Shown here: piece after piece, positions 32,523 through 41,892 of the stretch
Layout: each line of letters begins with the position of its first letter
Position numbering within the stretch: position 1 is the stretch's first letter
Translations under genes and position numbers: made by a program
NCBI RefSeq assembly: GCF_015694705.1
Contig: NZ_JADQDR010000006.1
Coordinates: 124,001-188,000 of the forward strand
DNA: 64,000 bases
DNA from: Pontibacter rufus
GTDB taxonomy: Bacteria; Bacteroidota; Bacteroidia; Cytophagales; Hymenobacteraceae
Reading direction: 5' to 3'
Notes under the pieces: generated by a model
The model's input: only the letters and a program-made list of their open reading frames with translations
Told to the model about the DNA's origin: nothing
The model's database searches: none

Positions 32523-34973
32523 ATGGCAAGCCATCACCGAAGCAGCTTTCATGAATCTGTCGTTTCGATAACCAGTCACGATGACATTATCCTCGGCGTG
32601 GATGATTTTCCGTTCAAAACCACGCTTAGCCTCTCTACACTGATTGCCTACTGGGAAAACAAGGCCGTTAACGACCCCAGCTGCAATGTAGCGCGCGTGC
32701 GGGAACTGGCTAGCCTGCTGCGCCAGAAGCAGGAATTGCTGGAGCCGATACAGGATCAGCGCATTATCGAGAAGCACATTGATACTGTGGATATTCTGAT
32801 GGAGGATATTTTCCCGAGCGCCCTTTGGGAGAACGATCTCAAAGCTGCCGTGCTTCCTTTTCATTTTGAGAGCTTTTACGCCACCCCGCGCCTCGACGAG
32901 TTGAAACTGCTGGGCAGCGGCAGTTACGCCAGCTATACCGAAAAACTGAACCTGGACCTTAAAACGCTCCTTTTCCGGCTTACGCTCTCTGCTTATACTT
33001 TAATCCTGGAGCAGTTTTATAAAGCCAACTTCCGGGTTGATGAGCCCTTTATCTTTACCATTAAAGATAAATTCACAACCCTGGAGCGCCATTACAAGCT
33101 CAGCATCGACCTTAAATTTATGGAAGTAAGAACCATTGGCAAGCTGAAACACCTGAAGGCGCAGGAAATTAATTACCTGATAAACCGCTACAACGACCTG
33201 GAACTCTGGATGGAGAAACTGCCGCCTGAGAATTTTGAGTTTACGGGTTTTGCCATTTATGATTTTACGGATGTAACCAACGAGGAAACCATCTCGTCGC
33301 TGCGCCTGGATTTACTTGATCGGGATGCAGTAGGCACGGAGGAGGGCTTTCTGAACCTGCAACAAAAGCTACGGGTGCTTTTCAGCCTGCCAGGTATCCG
33401 GCTGGGCCTGGCTTCCCTCCCCGCCCTGCATGAGTTCGACACGTCCTATGCCCGCAAAATCTGGAACGGCCTTATACTTACCCAGGAATGCGATCTGAAA
33501 CTGTCTGACTTCGCAGACTCGGTGTATGAGCCTGTTCTCAGCAAAGGGCACACCATTGTGGTAGAAGATCTGACTATATTCCCGAACCCCACCAAAATCG
33601 AGCGGCAATTGCTGGAACAGGGTATTCGTAACCTGATTATCGCACCCTTGCTGTATGAAGGCCGGACTATTGGGCTGATAGAGCTTGCCTCGCCCATTCC
33701 GGGGGAGCTTAATGCTTTGTCTACCATCAAGCTGAAAGATATTCTGCCACTGTTTGCCCTGTCTATGAACCGCGGGCTGGAAGAACTGCGCAACAGCATT
33801 CAGCGCATCATCAAAGAAAAGTATACCGCCATACACCCGATTGTGGAATGGCGCTTTACGCAGGCGGCCGCCAACCTGCTCGAAAAAATGGAACGCAACG
33901 CCACCCCGGAAATCGAACCCATTGTGTTCCAGGAAATTTACCCGCTGTATGGCGCCTCCGATATTCGTGGATCGGCTATTGAGCGAAACAAGGCCATTCA
34001 GGGCGATTTGCTGGAGCAGCTGGTGCTGGCCAAAGAAATAATACTATCTGCCAAGGACGACCTGTCGCTCTCTATTCTGGATGAACTGATTTTTAAAATC
34101 GACAAGTTCTCGCAGGGCCTGCTTAACGAGCTGGCTTCCGGCGATGAGGGTATTATCCTGGACTTTTTGCGAAGTGAAATCGAACCGCTCTTCGACCATT
34201 TTAGCCGCCGCAGTCCCGACACCCGGCATGATATACAGATTTACCAGGCTGCCATCAACAACCCTTACCGGGTGGTGTACAACAAGCGCCGCGCCTACGA
34301 GGAAAGCCTTTTCATGATCAATGAGACTATCTCGACCTTTCTGGAGCGGGAGGAGGAAAAAGCCCAGCAGATTTTTCCGCACTACTTCGAGAAGTATAAA
34401 ACCGATGGGCTGGAGTATAATATTTACATCGGGGCTTCGCTGCTCAACAACGGCGACTTTCAGCCTTTATACCTGAAGAACATGCGCCTCTGGCAACTCA
34501 TGCTTACCTGCGAGATTGCCCGCCGCATTCATAAACTGCGCGCCAACCTGAAGCTGCCGCTGGAGATAACGCAACTTATACTGGTGCACAGCGACCCAAT
34601 TTCCATCCGTTTCCGGCTGGATGAGAAGAAGTTTGATATTGATGGCGCCAACAACATTCAATATGAAATCGTGAAGAAAAGACTGGACAAAGCCATGCTG
34701 CGCGACTCTGAAGAACGGCTGACGCAGCCGGGCAAGATAGCCATTGTATATGCGCTCCAAAAAGAAGGGCAGGAATACCAGCGGTATATCGAATTTCTGG
34801 AATCAGAAGGCTACATCAGCGGCGAAACAGAGCACCTGGAGCTGGAGGAAATGCAGGGTGTGCAGGGCCTGCGGGCGCTTCGTGTAACCGTAAACTTTAA
34901 CGAACGGCTCCGCCACAACATCGATAAAGGCGACGAATTACTGAGCATCGCGCAGGGCGCCAGCCTGAATTAA
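32523..34973 (+). CDS. Large cytoplasmic GAF-domain protein
   Basis: An 816-residue soluble protein. The N-terminal part (1-270) is helical. A GAF-like sensor domain lies at about 275-430 with ECDLKLSDFADSVYEPVLSK, IVVEDLTIFPNPTKIE and LIIAPLLYEGRTIGLIEL, the usual GAF strand pattern. The remainder (430-816) is helical with long charged segments and no kinase, cyclase or EAL/GGDEF motif, so no output is visible. Such long GAF proteins are found in Bacteroidota without known function. Likely a ligand- or stress-responsive regulator. Confidence 0.78.
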   Translation: MASHHRSSFHESVVSITSHDDIILGVDDFPFKTTLSLSTLIAYWENKAVNDPSCNVARVRELASLLRQKQELLEPIQDQRIIEKHIDTVDILMEDIFPSALWENDLKAAVLPFHFESFYATPRLDELKLLGSGSYASYTEKLNLDLKTLLFRLTLSAYTLILEQFYKANFRVDEPFIFTIKDKFTTLERHYKLSIDLKFMEVRTIGKLKHLKAQEINYLINRYNDLELWMEKLPPENFEFTGFAIYDFTDVTNEETISSLRLDLLDRDAVGTEEGFLNLQQKLRVLFSLPGIRLGLASLPALHEFDTSYARKIWNGLILTQECDLKLSDFADSVYEPVLSKGHTIVVEDLTIFPNPTKIERQLLEQGIRNLIIAPLLYEGRTIGLIELASPIPGELNALSTIKLKDILPLFALSMNRGLEELRNSIQRIIKEKYTAIHPIVEWRFTQAAANLLEKMERNATPEIEPIVFQEIYPLYGASDIRGSAIERNKAIQGDLLEQLVLAKEIILSAKDDLSLSILDELIFKIDKFSQGLLNELASGDEGIILDFLRSEIEPLFDHFSRRSPDTRHDIQIYQAAINNPYRVVYNKRRAYEESLFMINETISTFLEREEEKAQQIFPHYFEKYKTDGLEYNIYIGASLLNNGDFQPLYLKNMRLWQLMLTCEIARRIHKLRANLKLPLEITQLILVHSDPISIRFRLDEKKFDIDGANNIQYEIVKKRLDKAMLRDSEERLTQPGKIAIVYALQKEGQEYQRYIEFLESEGYISGETEHLELEEMQGVQGLRALRVTVNFNERLRHNIDKGDELLSIAQGASLN

Positions 34974-35003
34974 CACAGGATACGCCCGGCTACCGGATGC
35001 AGA

Positions 35004-35055
35004 AGAGCGCGTGCAGCCATACTCTAAACTGAAGTATGGCTGCACGCGCTCTTTT
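35004..35055 (+). terminator. Strong terminator after the GAF gene
   Basis: AGAGCGCGTGCAGCCATAC and GTATGGCTGCACGCGCTCT form a perfect 19-pair stem with an 11-base loop, followed by TTTT, starting 31 bases past the GAF stop codon. Confidence 0.9.
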
Positions 35056-35396
35056 ACCTTTTCACGTCTAAAACACGCCATGCCAACTCCTGCATTATAC
35101 TTGCGCGCCCTACCTCACTTACAGGTATAAAGCAGAATTTATAGCCGGTTTTATCAAATATTCAAAATTCCGCATTCATTTATTTCTAAAAATATCAGAT
35201 AAAATCGCAACCTTTTTAAAACATGTAAATCATTATATATCAGGAACATACATAGCTAAATCATACTTGCGATACTGTTCTGTCTGAGATTTTATTGCAA
35301 CAGGTGCAATTATTTTGGCTTGATGTCCGTTTTCCATCCAAACAAGCCGGCAACAGTAGCCGGAACATCATTTTTTATAATTTCAACTTTAGCCAA

Positions 35397-36212
35397 ATGA
35401 AATTGAAAAACAGAATTTTACCTGCCATGTTCCTTTTTGGCGTGGTAGCGCTTTCCGCCTGCGAACAAAATGAAGATCAGGACTCCGTAAGCCCGAATGC
35501 AGTGCTGCAGGCACAAGGACAGATTTCGCATGTGATGCTGGATTCTGCGGAGGTAACATCTTACAACTTTGCGAACACGCTCCTGAGCCAGGTAAACCAT
35601 TACAACAAAGAAACAGGAGAACTGGAAAGCACTGAGAAGTATGAGCGCGACCCGAAAGGCAAAGTAGTAAAAGCCAGCACCTATGCTGCCGACGGCAATA
35701 CCCTGCTGGCACAACAGGCCTTTACCTATGATTCGAACGGCCTGCTGAACAAAACACTTACCAGCTACTTTAACGGCAACGCGGTAGAATACGCGGTTTA
35801 CGCAACGTATGAGTATAATGCGGACAGAAAACTGGTAAAGAAGTCGTTTTTTGAAGGCAAGGAAGGCATAGCCGCCGCCGCAAAATCATTTACCAAGTAT
35901 GAGGTACTGCCTAACGGTAATTACGGGCAGGAGAAGCAATACGTACTGAACAGCAAAGGCGAAGCAGTGCTCTTCTCTACCACCACTTACTCTTACGACA
36001 CCAACAAAAATCCTTTCTATGCCTTTGCAGAACCCGGCAAAATCAGCAGCCCCAACAACCTGATTGCCGCTTCCACAGAAGTGCACGCCAGCAAGAAAAC
36101 ATACAACTACAAGTATACTTACGATTATGATGCGCAGGGCTTGCCAATAAGCCAGACAGTAACCACGCCCAAGGGCAAAAGCGAAACATTTGCTTACCTG
36201 TACAGCAACTAA
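35397..36212 (+). CDS. YD/RHS-like repeat lipoprotein
   Basis: The 271-residue product starts at 35397, giving a lipoprotein signal (ILPAMFLFGVVALSAC, then EQNED). The open frame from 35295 adds 34 codons without signal sequence and is discarded. The mature part consists of short YD-type repeats with aromatic strands (KYERDPKGKVVKAST, FTYDSNGLLNKTLTSY, YEYNADRKLVKKSF, YTYDYDAQGLPISQT), like the beta-hairpin wrapping found in RHS shells. Isolated YD-repeat lipoproteins occur in Bacteroidota; the role is unknown. A terminator follows within 15 bases. Confidence 0.78.
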   Translation: MKLKNRILPAMFLFGVVALSACEQNEDQDSVSPNAVLQAQGQISHVMLDSAEVTSYNFANTLLSQVNHYNKETGELESTEKYERDPKGKVVKASTYAADGNTLLAQQAFTYDSNGLLNKTLTSYFNGNAVEYAVYATYEYNADRKLVKKSFFEGKEGIAAAAKSFTKYEVLPNGNYGQEKQYVLNSKGEAVLFSTTTYSYDTNKNPFYAFAEPGKISSPNNLIAASTEVHASKKTYNYKYTYDYDAQGLPISQTVTTPKGKSETFAYLYSN

Positions 36213-36226
36213 TCCATTATAACAGC

Positions 36227-36259
36227 AAAAAAGGCCCTGCGTACAGCAGGGCCTTTTTT
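36227..36259 (+). terminator. Terminator after the YD lipoprotein
   Basis: AAAAAGGCCCTGC and GCAGGGCCTTTTT pair around GTACA with a final T-run; 15 bases past the stop codon. Confidence 0.9.
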
Positions 36260-36357
36260 GTTTTAGATTAAACCTGTTCCGGTTCATGTATGCTGATTTG
36301 GTAGCAGCACGTTGGCACATTAATTAATCAGCGCGTTTACTTATCGCCCGAAATGCT

Positions 36358-36365
36358 TATATTTG
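36358..36365 (+). promoter_or_regulatory. -7 promoter box for the CDGSH/DUF2007 pair
   Basis: TATATTTG matches TAnnTTTG exactly, 22 bases before the CDGSH start codon. No TTG lies at the -33 distance, so the promoter is partial. Confidence 0.5.
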
Positions 36366-36387
36366 TTTGCTATTATACCTGCGCAGC

Positions 36388-36609
36388 ATGGCAACAACAA
36401 AAATAACAGTTAACAACAACGGCTCCCTCCGTGTGGAAGGCGATTTTGAGATTGTGGACAAGGACGGAAACGCCTATGGCCTGGGTGGCCGCACGCTGGT
36501 ATCTATCTGCCGTTGCGGTCAATCGAAGAACAAGCCTTTCTGCGACGGTTCGCACAAAGGTCACTTTGAGCATGAGGCTGTCGCTTTTGACCTTCCTCCC
36601 AAGAAATAA
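36388..36609 (+). CDS. CDGSH-type iron-sulfur protein
   Basis: Starting at the ATG at 36388 (the frame opens at 36367) the protein has 73 residues with one CDGSH motif: C41-x-C43-x8-C52-D-G-S-H56 (CRCGQSKNKPFCDGSH). This 3Cys-1His set binds a redox-active, acid-labile 2Fe-2S cluster. Bacterial single-domain CDGSH proteins are soluble and take part in iron-sulfur or electron transfer, function not fixed. A short N-terminal beta region (ITVNNNGSLRVEGDF) is usual. The next gene starts 20 bases later. Confidence 0.92.
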   Translation: MATTKITVNNNGSLRVEGDFEIVDKDGNAYGLGGRTLVSICRCGQSKNKPFCDGSHKGHFEHEAVAFDLPPKK

Positions 36610-36629
36610 CGTCTTTTTATACCGCAACC

Positions 36630-37070
36630 ATGGCAGAACGCCTGATTACGATTGCCACCTGCAACGAGTTGACAGAAGCCCACATTCTGAAGGGCCGCCT
36701 GGAAGCGGAAGGTATTCTTTGTTTTCTGGGTGATGAGCATATCGTGGGGGCGCAACCGTTTTACGCAGTTGCTGTGGGCGGCATTAAGCTAAAAGTGCCC
36801 GAAAACGATGCAGACGAAGCCAAAGCCATACTTGCTACCATACAAGGCGGCCATGCTGATTATATGCTTGATGAAATAGACCTTGCCCCGCCCATGCAGG
36901 AGCACGCGCAGGTACAGACCTGCCCTCGTTGCAGTTCCGACAATATCACCCAGGAGAAGCATAACAAGGCTGGTTTTTCGTTGCGCTCCCTTCTTCCGGA
37001 TTTCCTGCTGTCTTTCCTGAACCAGCGGTACAAGTGCTACAACTGCGGGCACCAATGGAAAGACAAATAA
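36630..37070 (+). CDS. DUF2007 protein with C-terminal zinc ribbon
   Basis: A 146-residue protein. Residues 1-75 match DUF2007 (putative signal-transducing protein): ATCNELTEAHILKGRLEAEGI, then CFLGDEHIVG and LKVPENDADEAKAIL, a ferredoxin-like PII fold. The C-terminus adds a zinc ribbon with CPRC (98-101) and CYNCG (136-140) around a basic linker. It lies 20 bases after the CDGSH gene on the same strand and is probably co-transcribed. Confidence 0.85.
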   Translation: MAERLITIATCNELTEAHILKGRLEAEGILCFLGDEHIVGAQPFYAVAVGGIKLKVPENDADEAKAILATIQGGHADYMLDEIDLAPPMQEHAQVQTCPRCSSDNITQEKHNKAGFSLRSLLPDFLLSFLNQRYKCYNCGHQWKDK

Positions 37071-37143
37071 AAAAGAGGAGCCTGTAAACTCTTCATCTTA
37101 TAGCCGCTAGTCCTTTAAGTATACCTTTTACTGCGCTTATATT

Positions 37144-37398
37144 TTAGCCTGCCAGTTGGTTTACCAGCTGCACATAGGCATCCTGCGCTTCCTCCCGGCT
37201 TTTGCCTTCCATGCTTTTCCAAGCATCCCATTTGGCTATATTTTTAAAATCGAACCCTCCGGGCCTGGCCGTTTGTATGTCTCCCTCCGTTGCCTGCTTG
37301 TAAAGCGCGTATAGTTGCAGCAGCACATCGTTCGCCGGGCGCTCTGTCAGCGTTTTAGAACGTTCTGTTGCATTAACAAACTCTTCTTGTGTAGCCAT
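37144..37398 (-). CDS. Acyl-CoA-binding protein (ACBP)
   Basis: An 84-residue four-helix protein with ACBP hallmarks: FVNATERSKTLTERPANDVLLQLYALYKQATEGD at the ligand-binding front and KWDAWKSMEGKSREEAQDAYVQLV at the back. ACBPs bind medium- to long-chain acyl-CoA esters in the cytoplasm. The length is standard. It faces the DUF2007 gene convergently with 73 bases between stops. Confidence 0.92.
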   Translation of the reverse strand: MATQEEFVNATERSKTLTERPANDVLLQLYALYKQATEGDIQTARPGGFDFKNIAKWDAWKSMEGKSREEAQDAYVQLVNQLAG

Positions 37399-37556
37399 AT
37401 ATTGTTGGTTGCTTCAGGTAATTATAAGTTTACAGAGTATAAATATAATCTATACTGATTAATACATAGCAGCTTTAACGTGATTTTGTTTCTTCCCTAA
37501 TTTTTATAAATTAGCTTACCGGTAAAAACGGCTTCTGAAAATCAACCCCAAACACG

Positions 37557-39755
37557 ATGAAGAAATCTTATACAAGCTTAGCAGGCACCGCCATGCTGCT
37601 TACGGCAGGGCTTATACTGGGTTCAGGCTGCTCCTCCGGCAACATCCAAACCCCCGCCGCCACTACAACAGCTACAACCGAGCAAACCGTAACAGCCGAA
37701 GCGGCGCCGCAGCCGCCTGTAGCTGCAAAAAAGCCTAAAGAGCTTACCACGCTCGGCCATACCCGTGTAGATAATTATTACTGGCTGAACGAGCGCGAAA
37801 ACCCGGAGGTAATTGCTTACCTGGAGGCTGAGAACAAGTATACCAGCCAGATGCTGGAGAACACCGAAGATTTGCAGCAGCAGCTTTACCAGGAAATTAT
37901 AGGCCGCATTAAGCAGCAGGATGAGTCGGTGCCGTTTAAAGACGACGGTTACTGGTATTATACCCGCTACGAGGCAGGCAGGGAATATCCCGTTTATGTC
38001 CGTAAAAAAGGCACTTTAGAAGCACCCGAGCAGGTAATGGTTAATGCAAACGAGCGTGCCGAAGGACTGGAATACTATGCGGCGGCCGGTATGAACGTGA
38101 GTCCTGACAACCGCCTGCTAGCCTTTGGCGAAGACACTGTGAGCCGCCGCAAGTATACCATCCGCTTTAAAGACCTGAGCACCGGCAAACTGCTGGCAGA
38201 TGCTATCCCCAACACGACCGGCGCTGCCGTTTGGGCCAACGATAATAAAACGGTGTTTTATACGATGAAAGATCCGGCACTGCGCTCCTACAAAATATTT
38301 AAGCACACCCTGGGCACGCCAACCGCCGAAGACAAGCAAGTATACCACGAGGCCGATGAAACATTCAGCACGTTTGTGTATAAAACCAAATCAGATAAGT
38401 ACCTCATCATCGGCAGCAACAGCACCATGGCCAACGAGTACCGTTTCCTGGATGCCGACAACCCGAATGGTACTTTTAAAGTAATACAGCCGCGCGAACG
38501 GGGATTGGAGTATAGCGTAGATCACTTCGGTGATAAATTTTATATTGTAACCAACAAGGATGGCGCCACGAACTTTAAGCTGATGCAGACGCCGGTAAGC
38601 AAACCCGGCAAAGCCAACTGGAAAGATGTGATTCCGCCGCGCGAGGACGTATTGCTTGAGGGCATCGAGATTTTCCGAGATTACCTGGCGCTGCAGGAAC
38701 GCAAAAACGGGCTCTCGCAGATACGCATCAAAAAGTGGAACGACCCGAAAGCGGATTACTACATCGACTTTGGTGAGGAAGCCTATACTGCCTACATCAG
38801 CACCAACCCTGATTTCGACAGCAAGACGCTGCGCTATGAGTATAGCTCTCTAACAACGCCCAACTCTACCTACGACTATAACATGCAAACCAAGCAGCAG
38901 GAACTGCTGAAGCGCCAGGAAGTAGTAGGCGATTTTGATCCGGCAAACTACGAGGCCAAACGCATTTACGCCACCGCCCAGGATGGCACCAGAATTCCTA
39001 TATCGCTGGTGTACCGTAAAGGGCTGGAATTGGATGGCAATAACCCGGCACTTATTTATGGCTATGGCTCCTACGGCAACAGCACGAACCCGAGTTTCAG
39101 CTCCGTACGCCTCAGCCTCCTCGACCGGGGCTTTGTGTACGCCATTGCCCACATCCGGGGCGGCCAGGAGATGGGACGCCAATGGTATGAAAACGGCAAA
39201 CTGCTGAAAAAGAAGAACACTTTCACTGATTTTATAGATGCTTCCGAATACCTAATCACGCAGAAGTATACCAGCCCCGACAAACTGTTTGCCATGGGCG
39301 GCAGCGCGGGCGGATTGCTGATGGGCGCGGTCGTAAACATGCGTCCGGATTTGTACAAAGGTGTGATAGCAGCGGTGCCTTTTGTGGATGTGGTAACGAC
39401 CATGCTCGACACCAGCATACCGCTTACAACAGGTGAGTTTGACGAGTGGGGCAACCCGGCGCAGCAACCCTACTACGACTACATGCTCTCGTACTCGCCT
39501 TACGACAACGTGGAAGCAAAGGATTATCCGAACATGCTCGTAACCACCGGCCTCCACGACTCGCAGGTACAGTACTGGGAACCAGCCAAATGGGTAGCTA
39601 AGCTCCGCGACATGAAAACCGACAACAACATGCTGCTGCTGCACACCAACATGGCTGCCGGACATGGCGGCGCCTCCGGCCGGTTCGAGCGCTACAAAGA
39701 AACAGCCATGGAATACGCTTTCCTGCTCAATCTGCTGGACGGGCAGAATCAGTAA
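37557..39755 (+). CDS. S9-family oligopeptidase (oligopeptidase B/prolyl oligopeptidase type), lipoprotein
   Basis: A 732-residue protein with a lipoprotein signal (TAMLLTAGLILGSGC, then SSGN). The beta-propeller covers about 60-480 (GHTRVDNYYWLNE, ENPEVIAYLEAEN at its start). The catalytic domain has the nucleophile in MGGSAGGLLMGAV (Ser583), the acid in TTGLHDSQVQYWEP (Asp668) and the histidine in AGHGGASGRF (His703). S9A enzymes cleave short peptides after Pro or basic residues; which applies is not evident. The anchor suggests a periplasmic or outer-surface location. A hairpin terminator follows. Confidence 0.92.
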   Translation: MKKSYTSLAGTAMLLTAGLILGSGCSSGNIQTPAATTTATTEQTVTAEAAPQPPVAAKKPKELTTLGHTRVDNYYWLNERENPEVIAYLEAENKYTSQMLENTEDLQQQLYQEIIGRIKQQDESVPFKDDGYWYYTRYEAGREYPVYVRKKGTLEAPEQVMVNANERAEGLEYYAAAGMNVSPDNRLLAFGEDTVSRRKYTIRFKDLSTGKLLADAIPNTTGAAVWANDNKTVFYTMKDPALRSYKIFKHTLGTPTAEDKQVYHEADETFSTFVYKTKSDKYLIIGSNSTMANEYRFLDADNPNGTFKVIQPRERGLEYSVDHFGDKFYIVTNKDGATNFKLMQTPVSKPGKANWKDVIPPREDVLLEGIEIFRDYLALQERKNGLSQIRIKKWNDPKADYYIDFGEEAYTAYISTNPDFDSKTLRYEYSSLTTPNSTYDYNMQTKQQELLKRQEVVGDFDPANYEAKRIYATAQDGTRIPISLVYRKGLELDGNNPALIYGYGSYGNSTNPSFSSVRLSLLDRGFVYAIAHIRGGQEMGRQWYENGKLLKKKNTFTDFIDASEYLITQKYTSPDKLFAMGGSAGGLLMGAVVNMRPDLYKGVIAAVPFVDVVTTMLDTSIPLTTGEFDEWGNPAQQPYYDYMLSYSPYDNVEAKDYPNMLVTTGLHDSQVQYWEPAKWVAKLRDMKTDNNMLLLHTNMAAGHGGASGRFERYKETAMEYAFLLNLLDGQNQ

Positions 39756-39780
39756 CGGCTAAGAGATTTTGCTATTGTTT

Positions 39781-39830
39781 AAAGTATCCCCGCTTCAGAT
39801 TTTCAGTTTGGAGTAGGGATACTTTAAAAA
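39781..39830 (+). terminator. Terminator after the S9 peptidase
   Basis: AAAGTATCCC and GGGATACTTT pair exactly over a loop of about 25 bases, followed by A/T-rich sequence, 25 bases past the stop codon. Confidence 0.6.
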
Positions 39831-39864
39831 CAGCTTAAAAGAAAATTCGTAGCTTTAATGTTAT

Positions 39865-39870
39865 AGGAGG
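39865..39870 (+). promoter_or_regulatory. Unusually strong Shine-Dalgarno sequence
   Basis: AGGAGG stands seven bases before the antitoxin ATG at 39878. Such a site is rare in this window, where most genes have none, and may mark recent transfer of the toxin-antitoxin pair. Confidence 0.65.
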
Positions 39871-39877
39871 TAAAATT

Positions 39878-40108
39878 ATGAGAACACTCAGCATTACAAT
39901 ATCCGACCTTGAGTTTAATAAATTCGGAATAAAGACGGACAAATTAAGTTTCTCCGACTTCGTAGACATAGTAAGTAAAGAACTAACCCGGCAAAATTTA
40001 AGCAAAAGCATTGAGCTTGCAGAAAAACATGGTCTTTCCAAAATGACTATGGAAGACATAACAAAAGAAGTAAAAGCTGTAAGGGGAAATGCAAAGAATA
40101 ATTCTTGA
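39878..40108 (+). CDS. Antitoxin partner of a PIN-domain toxin
   Basis: A 76-residue helical protein with an amphipathic C-terminus (IELAEKHGLSKMTMEDITKEVKAVR), the usual form of PIN-toxin antitoxins. It is preceded by an AGGAGG ribosome site and overlaps the toxin gene by 20 bases, which couples translation. There is no recognisable ribbon-helix-helix or AbrB motif, so the DNA-binding mode is unclear. The pair is more AT-rich than its neighbours. Confidence 0.75.
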   Translation: MRTLSITISDLEFNKFGIKTDKLSFSDFVDIVSKELTRQNLSKSIELAEKHGLSKMTMEDITKEVKAVRGNAKNNS

Positions 40109-40508
40109 CACTAATGTTCTGGTATCATCACTTATCCAGCGGAATTTTCCTTACCTAATCATAAACAAACTTTTTATTGATGATAAAATCATCCTTTGCA
40201 TTTCTGACGAACTCATATCCGAGTATTATGAAGTCCTGCAACGTGAAAAATTTGCCAGGTATCCGGATTTTATAAAAGCCGCGGAAGCACTTTTAGCTAC
40301 TGTAGAGGCAAAAGCCCTGAAATTTTATCCTCAAACAGAAGTATCCCTCATAAACGACCAGGCCGATAACAGGCTTTTAGAACTTGCGGAAGAAAGTAAA
40401 GCAAACTACCTTATTACGGGTAACTCCAACGATTTTACAATGGAGAAGTATAAAGAAACCAGCATTGTAACGCCAAAAGAATACTGGGAAGATTATCAGC
40501 CGAAGTAA
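40089..40508 (+). CDS. PIN-domain toxin (putative toxin-antitoxin endoribonuclease)
   Basis: A 139-residue PIN-domain protein of the putative toxin-antitoxin PIN family. The acidic metal-binding set is visible: D7 in IILDTNVLVSSL, E45 in ISDELISEYYEVL, D90 and D93 in LINDQADNRLLELA, and D115 in LITGNSNDF. These residues coordinate magnesium for RNA cleavage. The start lies within the antitoxin gene (20-base overlap). Together they form a type II system that targets RNA by inference from the family. Confidence 0.88.
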   Translation: MQRIILDTNVLVSSLIQRNFPYLIINKLFIDDKIILCISDELISEYYEVLQREKFARYPDFIKAAEALLATVEAKALKFYPQTEVSLINDQADNRLLELAEESKANYLITGNSNDFTMEKYKETSIVTPKEYWEDYQPK

Positions 40509-40697
40509 AAGAAACTATACGCTTAACAAAAGTTAAAAAATATTAAAGAACTTTTAGCGGAAACAGTTTATACATCTGCCTGTATACCCGATTCAAGCTG
40601 AAAACCTGGGCTAGGTATGCAGGCAAGCTTTTATAAGGAAGTATAAAGTAGATGAGAAAGTTTTTAAGTATAACAGCGGCATTACCAAAAGCAAGAA

Positions 40698-40735
40698 GAA
40701 ATCTGCTGTCATATTTTAGCGGCAGATTTCTCTTT
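40698..40735. terminator. Convergent terminator
   Basis: GAAATCTGC (40698-40706) pairs with GCAGATTTC (40722-40730) and is followed by a T-rich run. It lies between the toxin gene and the convergent dehydrogenase gene. Confidence 0.65.
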
Positions 40736-40755
40736 GCTCTTAAGTATAAACCGGC

Positions 40756-41754
40756 TCACTGCACCCGCAGCACAATTTTGCCGAACTGCTTTCCTTCTTC
40801 CATACGCCGGAAGGCCTGCGCTGCGTCCTCCAATGGGTATACTTTGTCGATGACCGGCTTTATTTTTTTATCGCTTACAAAAGCTGCCATTCGGGCAAAA
40901 TCTTCGGCGGTACCCATGGTGCTGCCAAGTATAGAAATCTGCTTCCAGAAAAGCTCGGCGGGGTTCAGTTCTTTTATTATGCCAGCCGTGCGGCCATAAA
41001 TGCCGATGCGGGCGCCCGGATTGGCAATCCTTACCAGTTGGGCAAAACCTTCTCCGCCCGCCGAATCTATCATCACGTCAAAGCCTCCAGCCTGATCTTT
41101 CAGCTTTCTGCCCCAGTCTTCGGTTTTATAGTTGATGCCGCCTTTCGCGCCCAGTTGTTTCGCCTGTTCAATCTTTTCTGCTGTGCCGGAGGTTACCCAT
41201 ACTTCGGCGCCAGCGGCCAGAGCAAACTGCAGGGCTAAAAGCGCCACGCCCCCGCCGGCCCCTGTTACCAGCACCCGCTCACCTGACTTTAACCCGCACC
41301 TGGTAAACAAAACACGGTAAGCCGTAACGCCGCCCAAAGGCAGCGCGGCAGCTTCCTCAAAATTCAGGTGGGTTGGTTTAGGGTATACGTTGGCCGCAGG
41401 CACTTTCACAAATTCTGCCAGTGTTCCTTCCTCCGGCATTCCCAGGATCTTAAAGTCCCTGCCCTGGGCCCTCGGGTTTTCGCCCCAGGCGGTGGATGGA
41501 TCAATGATAACCTCTTTGCCCTGCCAGCTTTCCGCTACACCTGCTCCTACGCCGGCCACTACACCGGCGCCATCAGAACCGGGCACGGCTGGCAGCTTAA
41601 TATTAGCGTATTGCCCCAGCTGAATCCAGACATCGCGATGGTTGAGGGCGGCGGCGTGTACTTTTATGAGCACCTCGCCTTCGCCGGGGATTGGCTTCTC
41701 TTTTTCAATAATTTCCGGTGGTTTTCCTGTTTCTCTTAAAGTAACTGCTTTCAT
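40756..41754 (-). CDS. Quinone-oxidoreductase-like zinc-binding dehydrogenase (MDR family)
   Basis: A 332-residue medium-chain dehydrogenase/reductase. N-terminal GroES-like half contains HAAALNHRDVW, VPGSDGAGVV and the C-terminal Rossmann half VLVTGAGGGVALLALQFALAAGA (NAD(P)H-binding GxGxxG-like). The structural Cys cluster of zinc alcohol dehydrogenases is absent, and the catalytic cysteine is replaced, as in the quinone reductase/acryloyl-CoA group, so it is probably zinc-independent. The electron acceptor is unknown. Confidence 0.88.
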   Translation of the reverse strand: MKAVTLRETGKPPEIIEKEKPIPGEGEVLIKVHAAALNHRDVWIQLGQYANIKLPAVPGSDGAGVVAGVGAGVAESWQGKEVIIDPSTAWGENPRAQGRDFKILGMPEEGTLAEFVKVPAANVYPKPTHLNFEEAAALPLGGVTAYRVLFTRCGLKSGERVLVTGAGGGVALLALQFALAAGAEVWVTSGTAEKIEQAKQLGAKGGINYKTEDWGRKLKDQAGGFDVMIDSAGGEGFAQLVRIANPGARIGIYGRTAGIIKELNPAELFWKQISILGSTMGTAEDFARMAAFVSDKKIKPVIDKVYPLEDAAQAFRRMEEGKQFGKIVLRVQ

Positions 41755-41892
41755 TTAATGTATACTTAGTGTTAATATTTGCGTGGCAAGTACAAGATGG
41801 CGCTGCTTTACAGGTGTATAAAGTTAATCCCTCTCTTTTTGTTTTTTGCTGCCAGCGCTTATCTTTCGGTTTATCCGCAGATAAACCTTTTT

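Noticed and set aside
39835-40510. PIN toxin-antitoxin module as an additional integron cassette
   Set aside because: No GTTRRRY/RYYYAAC pair obeys the cassette rule there; GTTATAG near 39860 has no complementary R'' box.
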